Assembly: GCF_040436345.1 (NCBI RefSeq)
Contig: NC_133236.1
Location: forward strand, 15,314,466-15,378,465
DNA: 64,000 nt
Direction of reading: 5' to 3'
Origin: Pagrus major
Taxonomy: Eukaryota > Chordata > Actinopteri > Spariformes > Sparidae
Of this stretch, positions 24,735-37,209 are shown in pieces. The position numbers and the translations under genes are program-made. The notes beneath the pieces are model-generated. The model worked only from the letters and a program-made list of their open reading frames with translations. It searched no databases and was not told the DNA's origin. The stretch's first letter is position 1; every line of letters begins with the position of its first letter.

Positions 24735-27700
24735 CTATGGACATATCAACAGGTTGACACACAGACAAAGAAAGGGTTAACAAAAAAGGCATGACCAGGC
24801 CGGTTCTTTTAATTGACAAAAAGAAAACAGGTTACAGAGCAAACACAAAGGAAACAAATAACCAGAGGAAAGAGTACAAAATTTTTTGGTTTTGTTTTGT
24901 TTTTGGTGGGGTTTAGCAGGCAAGCTACAATTAAAGGGAAAGTTAATCCCAAAATCATAAATACATGTTTTCCTCTTACCTGTAGCGCTATTTATTCATC
25001 CAGATTGTTTTGGTTTGAGTTGCTGAGTTTTGGAGATATCTCAAATATAATGGAGCTAGATGGCACTCGGCTTGTGGCTCTCAAAGCAGCAAAAAGTACA
25101 TTTAAAAAAACTTAACAGCAATGTTTCTTTCCAGAAATCCTGACCTGGTTACTCGAGATAATCCACAGACCTTCTTGTTGTGAGCAGTTTCATGTAGGAA
25201 CTATTTAATTTCATCTGTATCACAAAGGAAGCGGGTGCTGGATGTAAACGTTAATGGTGCCCTCCTCCGCTGAGCTCTAGCGTCAGCTAGCTTAGTTAGC
25301 TAGCCTCTCATCCATCAGTAGATGCATGCGCCCGTCTGCGTTGTGATATTTCTGCTCTAATTTCCAGACAATATGATCAAGCACTTGTCCCTCCCTGATC
25401 ACAAATGACCAACAATTACCTGAGTGGTGTCACTCCCCTTAGCCTCTTTAAAACGGATATAATTCCCTCCTCACCATATTCTGACTTGCCAACAGCACCA
25501 CAGAACTGCGGCCAGGATCAGGCACCAGCTTCTCCTTGAATTTCTTCCACCTAGAAAATCAGATTAAAAGCTTCATTAAGGCGATTTTTTTGCTCACAAA
25601 TGTAAAGGTTTATGAACTGTACACAAAATGTAGTACAATATGCTTTTTATTATGTCCATACCACGTGATCGCTGACAATAAACTATTGACACTTACTGAA
25701 CAGCACAGCATAATCCCACAGATAACACGAGAATTATAAGGAGGGTTCCGCAGAGGATGAGAGCTTTGCTGAAATGCATATCTGTCAAAGGAAAAAATAA
25801 CGATGAACGAATGAAACGCCATAACAAAACACATTCTTCTGACGAATGCGTGAGGCATGATGATTTATGATGTTTTGAGAAACCAGTGGTTACATAACAG
25901 TGTAAAGAGATGATGCGATCTGGTTAAGTGAGTGACGTGAGTGCGGGAGTATTTAATACCCCTGACTGTATTAAACTGAGCAATGCTGTCTTTGACTTGC
26001 TTATGAAAGAGCGTTTTTGTTTGTAAGGCTGTCTTCAGTACAACTCAGGCATTGTAGCAATTTGCGTTATGTTGTGCGGCACAGCTTTTTGATCCATGAA
26101 CATGAGTCACGTTGTTGTTGATGGGAGAATATGGAGTTTGGTCTGTCGTGGAGCCAGTGCATCTCTCGTACGAGATATAGTGAAGGTTAGATACTAGAGA
26201 ACAAGAATGCGACCTCAGCGTGACTTCACCTCCTGGGTGAGCAGAGAGGGAGATGTATATCGATGAATTAACAAACTTATGAGACTTAACATCCCGTATG
26301 ACAGTACCTGTTTCACCCTGACACCAAACGTGTCATGTCGTTTAAATGATCAACCGACTCATTTTGATAGCCAACTGTTAGGATGATCAATTGATCGTTT
26401 CAGACCGCTTTTAAGCAAAAATGTGCTGTTTCAAGCTTCTTGAGTACATCTTTAAATCGTTTGATCGATTAATTGTGAAAATAATCGGCTCTTATGAAAA
26501 ACAGTCAATAAGAAAAGCTTTCATCATATGTATCTTGTGTGGGCTGTCCTCTTCCAGGTCACCATGGTAACCACTTGGCAATGCCTCAGCCTTCTCAGTC
26601 GTCCTCCAGGATCAAAGTTCTTCACGTGTACTTTACATCATTTACTTGTATCAGATCTTCTGTGAATGAAATCTGTATACTCTTTTAGTTGTTCTGGTCT
26701 GTACACGCAACATCTATTTCATGTCTGTCCATTTTTTTTCATTTGAGATCTGATCTCTGGCTTACGGGAATGGCTACCACAGCATGACGTCAGGTTGCGT
26801 TTTTTTACCCAAGCTGATTTTTGTTTTTAATTTTTTCGCGCAGCAGCCTCGCTGCCTTTTCTCGGCAAACCCTGAAGTCTGAACAGACACAGCCTCGACG
26901 CACCATCCACGCTCAAAATGAATGGGAGGTGTAGTGTTTTCGCCCAAGTGTCTCAGCGAGCCGCACAGTCAACCTGACATGCCCAAACAGGCATGCAACA
27001 CAAGTCATGCATCTGTTTTGGTAAGACACACGCAGCCAAAATGATCAATTTGGGAAAGTTAAGGCCTCTGACTCATTATCAAAATGTGCTATCAGCTTTT
27101 AGGAAGCCAAGATAAATACCAACTAAGCCCCCAGGATTAAACTGACATGCCACAACAATCAGCTCCTAAAGTCAGACACATTTAAACACTTTCACTGTAT
27201 CCTGGCTGTGCGAGGACACGGCTTCTGATCTTCACCCTGTCGCTATTTCTGACACTCCTTTAAGTTTCTGGTAGAAAGCTTCAGCTGTGTTCATAGAACT
27301 ACGGCTAAAATGTGTGTAAACAGTGTGTTACAGACTACTCACCAAATCTTGTGGTTTTAAAGCTTTGTGGTGTGCTTTTGGTAGTTCCAGTACGAGCTAT
27401 GGCCTCGACATAGACGCTGTATTGAGTGTTTGGTGTCAGATCTTGCAAAGTGTGATGGCTTTTGCTATAGGCAGTAACATCTGGAACAAACCCATGACAG
27501 AAATGCCGTAAAATGTAACAGGAAGGAGGAATAAGTATCTTCAATTGATTAGCAAGATTCAATCAAGCCTGTGGTGGACTTACTGAGCTCTGTTTCTGTC
27601 CTTGTTCCGTAGAAGATGATTAAGCTGACAACCTCACCACTGCACGCCTCCTGTGGCTCCACACTCCAGCTCACCTCAGCGCTTCGGTGTCTAGCTGAAA

Positions 27701-30700
27701 CGTTGACTTCCACTTTCCCTGGATCTGCAGGGGTCATGACCTCAAAATCAGTGTGGTAACACACAGACATACGTTTTCAGAATCCTTAAAAATCTGAAAG
27801 ATGTACCTCCTTCTCTGGAGCAGATTTGAAGCACCTGTGTGCCACGACCTGTCTTGTCATCAAAGAGGGGAGTTACTGTGATATTGTATTGCGTCTTATC
27901 CAGGAGGTCTGGAAGAAAGGGAAGACTTTTCTGAAAATCTGTAATAGGAAAGTGGCATTAAACACATTAAATCCATAAATGTAATTCTCCTTCAACAACT
28001 GCTCCTGCTTAGCTTTTTAGCCATGCTTGCAGCGTAGCTTTATGGCCCTGTTCAGACCAGGCCCGGCCTGAGTGATCCGATCACAAGTGGACAGCTTTAA
28101 GCTCGCTAATTCACACCGAATTCACAGATTCACAGAATATTTGTACACTGTAGATTTGTTACTTTTACTTAAGCAAAAGATCTGAGTACTTCCACCACCA
28201 CTCGAGTTTAGGTGAGGTACAAAAATGTCAAAGTGCCTTTGTAGCTGTGGGAGATGAGTCACAGATATTGAGAACTCCATATTTATCAAATTATAAGATC
28301 TCTCTGGCTAATGGATGTAAGAGCAGCCTTTAAATGTCTACTTCCACCAGTGTATCCATTACATGCCACACCCAGATGATGGGTATAATTGATATAACGG
28401 TCAAAAAAGTCACTGCCCATAAATTATCATGGGTTTGATGATGACGCAGATTCCAGTATCAAATCTCATCATCAACCACTTCACGTCTGTTGTCTAACAT
28501 ACCAAGCAGCCTTGCGAAAGTGTCCTTGGTCTCCTTCCAATAGTTTTGATTTCCATTGTGGGTGTAGTCAATCATGTAGCCACTGACAGGCTGAGCAGGA
28601 GCCTTCCACCTGAGCAGAATAACACCCTCAGAGGTTGAGTTCGTCTGGATGTCGGTAACTTCAGGGAGGCCTTCTAAGTGAGATCAAATGAAAAGAAGCT
28701 AATTGCTTGATACCAAGCCACTAACATGCATCAGGGCAGAGCATTAATCCATTAAAAATGAAACAACATGACCCATAAATTGCGGTAACCCATTAAGAAA
28801 CCAACATCAATAGCATTAAAACTCACTCTCTCCAATGGCTGGAACATAAACAGAGTCCTCCGCAAACAGGGAGTCAATATGGTAGACTTCAAGAGCTATT
28901 GTGTGTGCATCCTGGTTCACATCACAAATTGAATTGTCACATAAAGCAGACGTATAATTTACTCCAGTCGTGTGTTCTTTGTAGGGAGTTTGTTTGATAG
29001 TGTAGTTAAATGTGTCTGGGCATGTTGAAGGAATCTCCTGCAAAGACAGTTAGAAGCCCTTCAGACATTAAGAAATACAAAAAGGTAAAAGTTGAATTAT
29101 GAGTTTGGAAATGAAGCAAGTGAATTTCAAACATATGTAAAGGCAGCATTCAGAGGCTTCCTTACCGTCCACATGGCTTGAACTTTTCTTACTCCATTTT
29201 TCTCCGCTTCAGCTACCTTTCTCCACAGGAGCGGCTTGTAATCGCTCTCTGTAAAGGGTTAAAATACGTTTAATATAACAGGACCACTGCTCTCACCTGG
29301 AACTGAACTCATTGTTTCTTTTTGGTTTTCCAGGATTCCTGCTAATTCTCAACTCTGAGAAACCTGATGAATCATTATGTATTACCTGTCCTGGAATTGT
29401 CTGTTGTCAGTTGCCTTGATACATTTTAACTGTTGTGTTTTGCAGGCAAACCTTAAAATATTCACATTCATGTACCAACCTGCAACTCAAATGTGCGTCA
29501 GATAACAGTGGTGCAAGCTGATGTTTAGTCCCTTTCAATTCTCTTCTGAATTGTTTATTTGAAGCAAAACCAGTGTCAATTTGTAAACAGGTAAACTAGA
29601 TGAACATAAAGGGTGCGATTTAAACAAACTGGGGTGCATAGTTTAAGTTCATGGTGCAAGTGGCTTTGGGGCATGTCCATCTCCCTTTCACTAGTTAAAC
29701 AGCACATAATCTGGAAGGAGAGTACGGTGCAAAGCGCAAAGGGGTTGTATTAAACCCCAAAACCAGCTGGAAAACAGTGTATATGGGTGTTTAGTAGGGT
29801 TGTTGAATGGTTCTGGTCCATTTGTTGACATTAAGTGCAAAATATTTGAATTCTACATGTTGTGTTATAAATATGTACAGCGACTGCCCTCTATAAAGTT
29901 GAAACCTGGCTAATGCGACCACCTGTGTCACCAACCTCCCTTCCCTCACAACCCCTCCTATGAAACAAATGTCTCCCAACTCAACAGGCTGTGGGAGAGG
30001 AGTATCAGCCAAAATGTGATTGAGTAGATCGATAAAAGTGCCTATGGTAACAGCCCAGCCGCCAGGATAAAATGTTAGCAGTTAATGTTTCTGCTAACTA
30101 CTGACACCGTCACACCACCAAAACATGCACGGAAAGCAGAGAAAGCTGCCTTGTCAGTGACCGCAGTTTGAAACTACATTTCAACATTTGTGAGTGTGAA
30201 ACCTATGAATATTTTTACAGAGACCACAGAACAATTTCCAGCCTGTTTCATGGCAACAAACCAAGTGTGAGGTCACAGCATCTCCAGCTGTGTTTTGTAT
30301 CTGAGGATCTGATGTTAATTAATGTCCTGTGTTTATCTACACATCAAAAGAAGACTTGACTAAAAGACTAAAGTTTTTAGTTTTCCTGTTCAAATGTACC
30401 AGGATATTCCCTGCAGAGTAATTATTGTGCATATGGACATGTTTCAAATTCATGAAAGCGGCCTCTCTAATCATTAAAGTAGAGTGTAAATGCGTGGTGA
30501 ACCTGCCTATGTAGGCATATCTTACTATTTGAATAAAGTGTGGAAAAATACTACACCATTGACTTTAGATTAGTTTATATTGGTCATTGGTGCAGTTGCC
30601 CTCTGCTGCTTTGAGATAGCACACCCCATTTTAAGACCAACATGCCCATGGGCCACTAGAAGCATGGATGCATTTCTAAGTAAACTAACACAGTATATGA

Positions 30701-33700
30701 ACCTTAAAGTTGTTATCAATGTCTAATCGTTGATCTTCATGACACCAGGACCAAATAGGTGCCAAGTTATTGTCTTTTTGTAGCCAAGGTATATTCATAT
30801 CATCTACATTCTATTACAATGATTAGAAATACAAGTCAGAAAGTCAAAAGTAATGTAAGCTATTTTAACAGCAGATGAAACATAATCATGTGGTCATGTG
30901 ATGCGGATGGAAGCAGTTTTGACATCGTTCTTACTTTTCAGTTTGGTCAGAACCGTCTTCTCCAGGCTCCAGTCACTCCAGGGGCCCTTGTTCAAACGAC
31001 AGCGGACTGCAACTGTGTAGTTACTGCAGGATTCCAATTTTTCAATGGCAATGTTCCAGCTTGCATTTTTCTGATTGCATGTTTCTATATCACTGAGCAC
31101 CCACTAGGAAAAAACACACAGATTTCCATTCAAATTCTAGGGAACTAAAAGAACGTGTAATGCTGAATGACTCAACCTTCACCACAATCCAAAGTCATCT
31201 AATTAATGAAATAAAACAGATGTTTTGTGCTTTGGAAATCTTTCACAGCTTTTTTTGTTGAAATACGGTGTTTTGTTAGGAAAAATGGGTCTCTTACCTC
31301 TGGAGTTCCTTCATTGACCACCTGGAACAGAAAAAGCAACAGAAACGGCCTTAATCAAAAACAGCTATTCTCTAGTTTTTACACCTTTTTTATTAGGAGC
31401 AATAAAGATTATGTTATTGGTGTTGCTGCTGTGGTTTAACTGACTCAAATTTCCACTAACTAACCTCCAAAATTCAAGAATGGAACAAAAAAGTAGTGTC
31501 CATGGCATGTACCCTATTGTCTGCTATCAATGCCACAATGCACAACATTATAGAGATGGGAAAATTACAGTTGCAGGACTCAACAGTTGTTTTGTTTGTG
31601 ATTGTTGTTTGTAATTTCAGATATTAGTTGTATCTGTTCTGCTTGTGCTAGGCAGGCTAAGATAACCATTATACATTATTTATAAATTAATAATATATAT
31701 AATTAATTGGACTGGACTGGCATATTTTATTTTATTGTATTTTATTATTATTTTATTTATTACTCATCTATTTTTGTGTCTTCATGTTACTGTATGTTTT
31801 AGTATCTGTGCAAGGCAAGCTGCTGCAACAACAAAAACAAAAAACACCTTATCTTGCAGTGTCAAAGAAAGTAAGAAAAACATTTCTGGATCATTTATCT
31901 GGATTTCCACCAAAAGTTAATGGGGCCTATTCTGAGCCTCCATCCATGGAAATCCATTCAGTAGTTTTTGTGTAGCTGACAAACCAACCAACCACCAAAC
32001 AAACAAATGGGCACAGGTGAAAACACAACCTCTGGAGATAACAAAAGTAATGTTATTTGTATTCATTTTAACGTAATCTGGTTGTCTTTTTCTAATTTGT
32101 GACTCCTATCATTGAATTGTTGCCTGAGATTCAATACTGTCTCGTGGTTGCTTCCAGTAAATACTTCAAGATTAGATTAGATTTAAAAAGATCAAAGAGG
32201 GACATACCTTGCTGTAGTGGACCTGACAGCGATACTTATACTTATCCAGTGAGCTCCTGGGATGTCCCGGGATTTCCCACCTAACCAGCAGACTATCAGA
32301 GCTGAGAGTCACATTACTCAACTCTGGATGGAAGAGTTTTGCTGGGGGAAGATGAACATGACAGCACATCAAAATGCAGAAACGTGCGATGTTAAAACCA
32401 CAAAGACATCATTGAGAAATCCACAAAATTGACTTTATGGTACTTACTAATATTTAAAAGTGTAAATTCAAAAGGGTCGGAGGTCGCTTCCCAAGCAGCA
32501 GATTGAGCTTTCACAGTAACACTATGACGCCCTGTTAAAGGTATTTTGGACATTATATTTTCATATTTGATTTTGCACGTTTTTTTCTGTGAGCTGCAGA
32601 TTTCACCCTGGTTGGAGCAGGCCGAATTAGTACTGAAAGACATAAATGTTTTATATTATTAACACACATCAACATGAGAAAGAATTGCTCCTGCATTAGT
32701 GCTTACACAAAAGGAAGAAAATATGAAACCCACCACAGTACAGTGTAGTTTATTGTCGAAGGATCAACCTGATGGTCCCAGCTGCATGTGAACCAATTTG
32801 GTGTACTTCCAATCATATTTTCATAATGGAGGAAGCATGACAGGTTGCTGGGTTTTACTGCAAAAAAAGCATTGTCATATATATAAAGTTACAGCAGGTG
32901 TAACTTGATGGGACTACAGATAAAAACTAGTTCCTTAATATGTGCTGTCCCAAATGAGAAAAAAATACAATTTAGAAAAACACTTCTTACAGTACGTTGT
33001 GATGGTGGTGCCTCCAAGGACATGACGGGTTTCATTACTGTGGCATTGCAATGTAGCCCTGGGGAGAGTGAAGTTCCTCAGTGACAGGACTGCGTGTGTC
33101 GAGTTGGTCGTGTTATACAGGCTCTCATCTATGGATTTGTTGTCCAGCGTCCAGTAGATTTTGCCACGGACACATGAAGTCTGGCACACTATCTCGATAC
33201 TGGATCCCACTTCAATGTACAGATCTTTAGGGACAACATCGCAGGTGTTCTCATGCCTGCCTGCTGGAAATGATGAGGTTAAATTCAATTACTATTCAAT
33301 TAGGAAATGCGCTTATTTTCTCTCCTGGACAGAGTAAGAGAAGATTGATACTGCTGTGTGCCGAGGGCAAATGTGCAGCTGGTTAGCTAAGTTTAGCACA
33401 AAGATTTTAAATTTGTAATTTGTTCTTTTTCTTTCATTACAACACAAAAAAATACTTTAATGCAGTATTGCTCTGATTGCAAATATAATAGAAAGTACCA
33501 CTAATATAGACAAGTCTGTAAGTTTGGTTCATTTGGTTGGAACAGGGGAAGAAACGATAAATAACTAGTATATTTTACTATCTACTATTATATATATGTT
33601 ATGATTAACGAACATGTTAATATATTGTATTTTAACAATTTAATTATAAGTGTAACACTGATCAATCTTTTTTGCAGAACTATTAATATTGTGTTGTGTG

Positions 33701-36151
33701 TTGTTATGCAGCACCAGGAGAATAGCTGCTTGTGTGCTGTGTAATAGCTGCATATGGTTAAAATGACAATAAACACACGCTACAGTCGACATTGTTGCTT
33801 TTGATTCCTGTCCGGTTCAGACAAATAAAGGGAGCGCATCATCAGTACTGACGAAAATGACAGCGGGTCATTCTTCACTTTAATGCTTTTTATCTGTGTA
33901 TTTATGTTGGCGTTATAAATATATTAAACATATCATAAGCATCGTTAGTGTTATGTATAGTATAGTATAGTATAGTATAGTATAGTATAGTATACAGGAC
34001 GAAAAAAGTATTCCTGGGGTTAATTACAGTGGAATTACTTTGTAATTGACTTAGTGAACTGTTTATAAACAGCAGATGGATTTATTCATAGTCCAGCTTT
34101 TGAAATCTTGTTGTGTTTGGTCTGGCAAACTAACCCTGCATCATCAGCTTAGAAACAGATCGAAATCCCCCTTTTTCAAGCTCCCTTGCTCTGGTAGTTT
34201 AGTCCGCACCATGGTTAGATTGACAGATTTTACACCACCACAAACTGATTGCCTGTAATTTTACGGTTTACGGACGTAAACTTACTTGGTTTTGAGGGAT
34301 CAAAGAAGTCTACCTTGATGGTGAAACGTAACAAATCACTCGGTTGTGTTTACGTTTTAAGATGATGCTTCTTAAGTTTTGGTGACGATGCTGAGCGTGA
34401 GCGATGATAAGTAAATTCATCTGTATGTTTTCAGTATGGATCAATACAAATCTGTTTTAAAAGTAACAAGGAGTCACACAATGAGAAAAGATAAGTCTTG
34501 TGTAGAAATCACATTTTTGAGATTGTTTTATAATCGAATCACACACCAGGGTTTTGAGTCCTTTCTCTTCATGGAGTGTGACCTGTCTGAGTCAACCCAA
34601 TGTAATGCAAACTGCTCATCACGCAGGTTTTATTCGGCAAAATTACGGGACAGGAAACTTTATGTTGAAGTGCATTTTTACATCTGGTTTTCAGCGGGTT
34701 TTCCCCACATTATTCTTCTGCCATAACCCATAAAGAGACATGATTTAACGAGTTTACCACAGTGAAGCAGCATCTTTTCAGGAAAGAGCGACAGGCACAT
34801 CTTTCCTACACTGTTTTATGTCAGCATCGTCAAGTCTTTAATAGACACTCACTGGTTCTTCATTTGCAATTAAAAATCCATAATTTTTTGCCCATTTTTT
34901 GCTACCAGTAAACATTTTCCATTTGAGGGCACCAGCTGTGGCCATGAAACTAGAGTTACAGTACGTAACGTTTTTTTCTCCGATCCAAAAGTAATTGCTC
35001 CCTCAAAACCAAGTCGTAAAATAGGTGAAACCTTCCAACAATTTAAAATAAAAACAATTTGATCTGTTTTCAATAGTGATGTTGTTTTCTTTGTCTAACA
35101 GCTCCCATGGAATATATTTAGGTGAGTGTAATTGTGGATAAAGTGGACTCAAAACAACCACCAGCAGACTATGGCAGCACCCTACTAGGAATTGTCTTAC
35201 TGAAACTTACTGTAGTCACTTTAAGCTCCATACACTGGTATGTGCGTTTGTGGTCACTTCCAGTCTGTGAGATCATTCTTTGTATAACTTGTTGAAACCT
35301 CTGTAGCTTAAATTGGCATCCAGCATTCAGCAGGGATGTTGTGCTGCTTTTCAGTACCTCAGGGGTCACCTGAGGTTCAGATGTGTCACAAGGCTGTTTT
35401 GACTTTGTTTTAAAAATGTAATTGGACCTACGTGCGTTGTTGAAAGTTAAAGGGTCTCTGTGGAACTTCTGTGACTCATTTCTAAACAAATACTAGCTAC
35501 TGTGCTCTGTTAGTTAGAAGCCCAGAGGCACTATAACAAGGCCCTCCAGATCACGCACTACGTTACATCCTTTGGACTGTCGCTGAAAATCCAACCCAGG
35601 TCCTTCACAAAGAAATTCACAGTCCAGCAGCGTTAAACAACTAAAACAAATCATCCACGGGCGTGTATAAGCAGTCGAGAGAGAAGGGGAAGGTCTCATT
35701 TTTCATATGCCCAATAAAAAAAGTGATTAATACATGTAAATTGCTATAATAGAGCCTCTTTAAAACAACATTTATACTCTCCATCTCCCTTAACTTGGAT
35801 TTTGTGAGTAATTTATCTGCCAAAAAAAGAGGCAAAGCACACAGGAAACAAAGGAACAAATACATTTGATCGCTAGCATTAAAACAAAACAAAAAAACAA
35901 TGTGGCAGAAAATATTTACATATACATACATGTAAATATATGTATAATTAACTTTTACATGTTCTTTTGACACTTGGGTATCAACAGTAACTTTCAAGCA
36001 AAAAATTAACCTAAGTACATTTAATATCATATACTTTTACTCAGGTGCTATTCATATGTGTAACTTCCAGTAATATTTTAACATGATATATTTACTTTTA
36101 CTCAAGTATGACTTTTGGGTACTTTATAGCCTATAACACTGTCTGTTACTA

Positions 36152-36185
<34 letters not shown>

Positions 36186-36461
36186 TTATTTTAATTTGAG
36201 GTGTAATCATAGAATATAAGCAATATTATAATAGGATTCTAGCAAGTTTCGAGTATGTGTTGACCCGCATTAACTACAGTGACCATCGTGATCTGAAACC
36301 AAAACAAAACAAGCGTTTCTCAGAAATCCCAGAAATCCCAGTCAGCAGCTCAGCATTTTCACACCATGTCACACAATAAACATAACTTAATTTAAGATTA
36401 ACTTACCTTCACAGACGGAGGGTGTTACACCCAGGACTAACAGGAACAGAAGGGGATACAT
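24327..36461 (-). CDS. Class I cytokine receptor, gp130/IL-12Rb2/G-CSFR type, 802 aa
   Basis: This is a single-pass cell-surface signalling receptor coupled to JAK/STAT. Exons: 36461-36407, 33263-32991, 32857-32734, 32632-32448, 32341-32208, 31321-31298, 31103-30935, 29248-29166, 29037-28827, 28673-28503, 27938-27807, 27724-27584, 27480-27343, 25781-25697, 25550-25475, 24734-24327. All have AG/GT borders and sum to 2409 nt, exactly 803 codons. Domains: signal peptide (1-17), Ig-like (about 20-110), cytokine-binding module (about 110-320, with the TCSWD motif and WSDWS at 307-311), three more fibronectin III domains (about 322-613), transmembrane segment (about 619-640), Box 1 with VPDP (651-654), and a 160-residue tail with YRSQ (756-759). 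Ig + one binding module + three FNIII matches gp130, IL12RB2 and CSF3R. Which of these it represents is unresolved, so no symbol is given. The gene is divergent from rdh14. Confidence 0.92.
24930..25340. repeat. Interspersed repeat in receptor intron 15
   Basis: The segment starting AAAGTTAATCCCAAAATCAT and containing TTTTCCTCTTACCTGTAGCG and GAGTTTTGGAGATATCTC has the look of an interspersed fish repeat. There is no coding potential. The boundaries are approximate and its class was not determined. Confidence 0.45.
25475..25550 (-). CDS. Receptor exon 15: Box 1
   Basis: It encodes QWKKFKEKLVPDPGRSSVVL and then LASQNM. The aromatic/basic run followed by VPDP is the membrane-proximal Box 1 that binds JAK kinases in this family (gp130 has NVPDP, G-CSFR SVPDP). 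Confidence 0.92.
25697..25781 (-). CDS. Receptor exon 14: transmembrane segment
   Basis: It encodes KALILCGTLLIIL followed by VLSVGLCCAV, an uninterrupted hydrophobic helix of about 22 residues. It separates the FNIII domains from Box 1. Confidence 0.92.
29249..30934. other. Receptor intron 7: no exon seen
   Basis: This 1.7-kb intron between the WSDWS exon and the first membrane-proximal FNIII exon holds no recognisable coding sequence. Confidence 0.5.
30935..31103 (-). CDS. Receptor exon 7: WSDWS exon
   Basis: This 169-nt exon encodes WVLSDIETCNQKNASWNIAI, then SCSNYTVAVRCRLNKGPWSD and WSLEKTVL. The WSxWS motif near the end of the cytokine-binding module defines the class I cytokine receptors. 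Confidence 0.95.
31298..31321 (-). CDS. Receptor exon 6: 24-nt microexon
   Basis: GTTCCAG and GTAAGA enclose exactly eight codons (VVNEGTPE) in phase 0. Joined to the flanking exons they give QVHYSKVVNEGTPEWVLS, a sensible strand-to-strand run in the second fibronectin domain of the cytokine-binding module. Skipping it would keep the frame. Confidence 0.82.
31840..32043 (-). repeat. Dispersed repeat family B, partial copy
   Basis: It shares TTAATGGGGCCTATTCTGAG-type and AGTAGTTTTTGTGTA..TGACAAACCAACC text with the copy at 63395-63621 and, in reverse, with 51436-51846. It lies in receptor intron 5. Confidence 0.6.
32991..33263 (-). CDS. Receptor exon 2: Ig-like domain
   Basis: It encodes 91 residues, from AGRHENTCDVVPKDLYIEVG to GGTTITTY. 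It has Ig-type cysteines (EIVCQ and TLQCHSNE) and several N-glycosylation sites (NKS, NTT, NST, NFT, NET). The acceptor is ambiguous by one codon: TTTCCAGCAGG allows starts at 33263 or 33260, both in frame. Confidence 0.9.
33955..33993. repeat. (TATAG)n microsatellite
   Basis: About eight perfect units of TATAG. Confidence 0.95.
36151..36184. repeat. (AAT)n microsatellite
   Basis: About eleven AAT units. Confidence 0.95.
36407..36461 (-). CDS. Receptor exon 1: start and signal peptide
   Basis: The ATG is at 36461-36459. MYPLLFLLVLGVTPSVCE is a short, strongly hydrophobic signal peptide. The exon ends in phase 1 at GTAAGT. Because the next exon brings in the Ig domain, this is the only fitting start. 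Confidence 0.88.
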
Positions 36462-37110
36462 GTCTTTTTATCCCATTACCAGAGCTGAAAGAAATCTTCT
36501 CTTAGAGCTGCAGGATTCTCATCTGCTCGAGATAAAAACGCTTAAAATCCACTTTACTGTGTGTGTTAGGGCACAGTGTACACTTCACTGCACCGCATTT
36601 CCCCCTGCTAGCGCTGTGTCTCAGGCACCATGCAACAGGAACTGAAGCAAACCCTGAAATAAAAAGGCAGGAATTACTCAACTGGAACCGCGGCGAGCCA
36701 AGAGGAACTGACCAAACTCGTCGACTGTCTGCCAAACTGATAATGAGTCTCTGCGTGTATTTCCAGAGAGCACCGTGAGGTTCAGTCACTTCACCTTCCC
36801 GCTCCTGATAACGACGCTATGAGTCAAGCAGCAGCCTACCTACCACACTATAAAACAATTCAGCGCCGGGTGGTCAGTCGCCTTTGGTTGCACAACAATA
36901 TCGAGGGGTTAAGTAAGGAAATGGAGAAATTGGTTCACAAAAGAGAAGTGCTGGAGGAAGTAATCAGATACTTTACTTAAGTACTTAAGTACTATAGTAT
37001 TATAGTAGAGTACTAATAGGATACCACATTGTAAAAATACTCTTTAAGTTTAGAACATTTTAGGCTACTTAAGCATATTTATTTAAGTATAACGAAAAGA
37101 GGTATTTAAA

Positions 37111-37148
37111 TGATAGATATAGATAGATACATAGATAGATAGATAGAT

Positions 37149-37208
<60 letters not shown>
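37111..37208. repeat. (GATA)n microsatellite
   Basis: About 24 GATA units with a few interruptions near its left end. The open frame it creates on the minus strand (repeated LSIY) is not a gene. Confidence 0.95.

Positions 37209-37209
<1 letters not shown>

Larger units (their letters stand above)
33264..36406. other. Receptor intron 1
   Basis: This 3.1-kb intron separates the signal-peptide exon from the Ig exon. It contains a TATAG microsatellite at 33955-33993, an AAT microsatellite at 36151-36184 and AT-rich sequence of the ACTTTTACTCAAGTA repeat type near 36040-36130. No exon was recognised. Confidence 0.55.
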
